Source of the DNA: an uncultured bacterium
GTDB lineage: Bacteria > Bdellovibrionota_C > UBA2361 > CAKMMH01
Assembly: GCA_927798255.1 (NCBI GenBank)
Contig: CAKMMH010000112.1
Coordinates: 1 to 6,300 of the forward strand
Length of the DNA: 6,300 nucleotides
Direction: 5' to 3'
This document shows positions 5,403 through 6,300 of the stretch, piece by piece. The position numbers and the translations under genes were made by a program. The notes below the pieces were generated by a model. The model ran no database searches, was not told the DNA's origin, and saw only the letters and a list, made by a program, of their open reading frames with translations. Position 1 is the stretch's first letter; each line of letters opens with the position of its first letter.

Positions 5403-6236
5403 ATGTTGAATAAAAAAATTAATAATAAAACTTTTGAAAGTATAAAACATATTGATGAAAATGGTATTGAATTTTGGTATGCAAGAGAACTTATGAAAGT
5501 TTTAGAGTATTCAAAGTGGGAAAATTTTAGAAAAGTAATAGATAAGGCAATGATTGCATGTGAAAACAGTGGATTTTCAATAAAAGATTGTTTTCCCGAC
5601 GTCAGGAAGTCAATAATTTCTGGAAAAGGAAAAGAGGATTTTATTGAAGATTACAGATTAAATCGATATGCTTGTTATCTAATAGCACAAAATGGCGATA
5701 CTAGAAAAAAGGTTATTTCTCTTGCACAAACATATTTTGCGGTGCAAACAAGAAAAATGGAGATTAATGAAAAAGAATATGGATTACTTAGTGAAGATGA
5801 AAAAAGATTTTATCAAAGAAATTTGACTAAAAAAGGAAACTATTCTTTAAATCAGGTTGCCAAGAATGCAGGAGTGAAGAACTTTGATAAGTTTCATAAT
5901 GCTGGTTATAAAGGCTTATACAATGGTGAAACAGCTGATGCTATTGCTAAAAGAAAAGGTTTGAGATATAGAGAAGAAATTTTGGATAATATGGGAAGTG
6001 ACGAATTAATTGTAAATCTGTTTAGAATATCACAAGCTGAACAAAAACTCAGAAAAGATAGAATACAAGGCGAAAATGAAGCAAATATGACTCATTATGA
6101 AGTTGGTAAAAAAGTTAGAAATGCAATTGCTGATATTGGCGGAACAATGCCGGAAGATTTACCAACACCAAGAAAGAGCTTGAAACAATTGGAAAAAGAA
6201 AGTAAAAAAGAGTTAAAAAATAAAGACAAAACCTGA
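5403..6236 (+). CDS. dinD: DNA damage-inducible protein D (DinD)
   Basis: A 277-residue protein, close to the 274 of E. coli DinD, that can be aligned with it from memory along its length. The N-terminal third is Bro-N-like: GIEFWYARELMKVLEYSKW (about 21-39) and KAMIACENSGFSI. Then come RLNRYACYLIAQNGD (about 85-99), QTYFAVQTRKMEI, VKNFDKFHNAGYKGLYNG, ILDNMGSDELIVNLFR, THYEVGKKVRNAIADIGGTM and PEDLPTPRKSLKQLEKE; the tail is Lys-rich. E. coli DinD is SOS-induced and reported to disassemble RecA filaments and inhibit strand exchange; the same role here is inferred. The ATG at 5403 is preferred to the in-frame ATG at 5388 because GGAAGG (5390-5395) is placed to serve it, while 5388 has no RBS. 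The gene appears monocistronic, behind a tRNA terminator and a candidate LexA box. In Firmicutes dinD is scattered, suggesting accessory status. Confidence 0.93.
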   Translation: MLNKKINNKTFESIKHIDENGIEFWYARELMKVLEYSKWENFRKVIDKAMIACENSGFSIKDCFPDVRKSIISGKGKEDFIEDYRLNRYACYLIAQNGDTRKKVISLAQTYFAVQTRKMEINEKEYGLLSEDEKRFYQRNLTKKGNYSLNQVAKNAGVKNFDKFHNAGYKGLYNGETADAIAKRKGLRYREEILDNMGSDELIVNLFRISQAEQKLRKDRIQGENEANMTHYEVGKKVRNAIADIGGTMPEDLPTPRKSLKQLEKESKKELKNKDKT

Positions 6237-6247
6237 GTGAAATAACA

Positions 6248-6266
6248 AATGAGAACGAATCTCATT
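6248..6266 (+). terminator. Weak hairpin after dinD, possible terminator
   Basis: AATGAG (6248-6253) pairs with CTCATT (6261-6266) around a 7-base loop, 11 bases after the dinD stop. There is no T-run, so termination would be inefficient; it may only stabilise the transcript end. Confidence 0.3.
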
Positions 6267-6300
6267 AATATTCAAGAACAGCATTGATAACCATTATCTT

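Overview
The window looks like chromosomal DNA from a low-GC Firmicute, probably a Clostridia-type organism. It is AT-rich, has strong AGGAGG-type ribosome binding sites and TTGACA/TATAAT promoters with 17-base spacers, and carries the TIGR03960/TIGR03936 radical SAM gene pair typical of such genomes. Genus or species cannot be read from the sequence.

Layout. (1) Bases 1-67 hold the first 22 codons of a leftward gene, possibly LysM-type, that runs off the edge. Its promoter diverges from that of the next operon. (2) 368-2884 is a two-gene operon: a B12-binding-like radical SAM protein and its DUF2344 partner, closed by a bidirectional terminator at 2889-2922. (3) 2933-4190 is the least explained part. 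Two unrecognised genes (180 aa leftward, 133 aa rightward) are transcribed divergently from back-to-back promoters. The leftward gene is clearly richer in G+C than its surroundings. The block ends in an 89-base hairpin with a perfect 27-bp inner stem, whose right arm carries a near-consensus outward promoter. (4) 4358-4954 is an RsmC/YbxB-type methyltransferase gene interrupted by an in-frame TAG, with all downstream family sequence still in frame. (5) A tRNA-Gly(TCC) gene follows, with a consensus promoter and a clean terminator. (6) After about 230 bases of intergenic DNA with two inverted repeats comes dinD, preceded by a near-match to the Gram-positive LexA box.

How the parts relate. The radical SAM pair is a conserved housekeeping-type unit of undefined reaction, and the methyltransferase and tRNA belong to translation. 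The divergent pair between them looks like an accessory cassette with its own control region: a 9-bp inverted repeat straddles the leftward -10 box, which suggests autoregulation. dinD is probably an SOS-regulated accessory gene. The strongest points for follow-up are the interrupted methyltransferase, the hairpin with an outward promoter, and the orphan divergent pair with its candidate operator.
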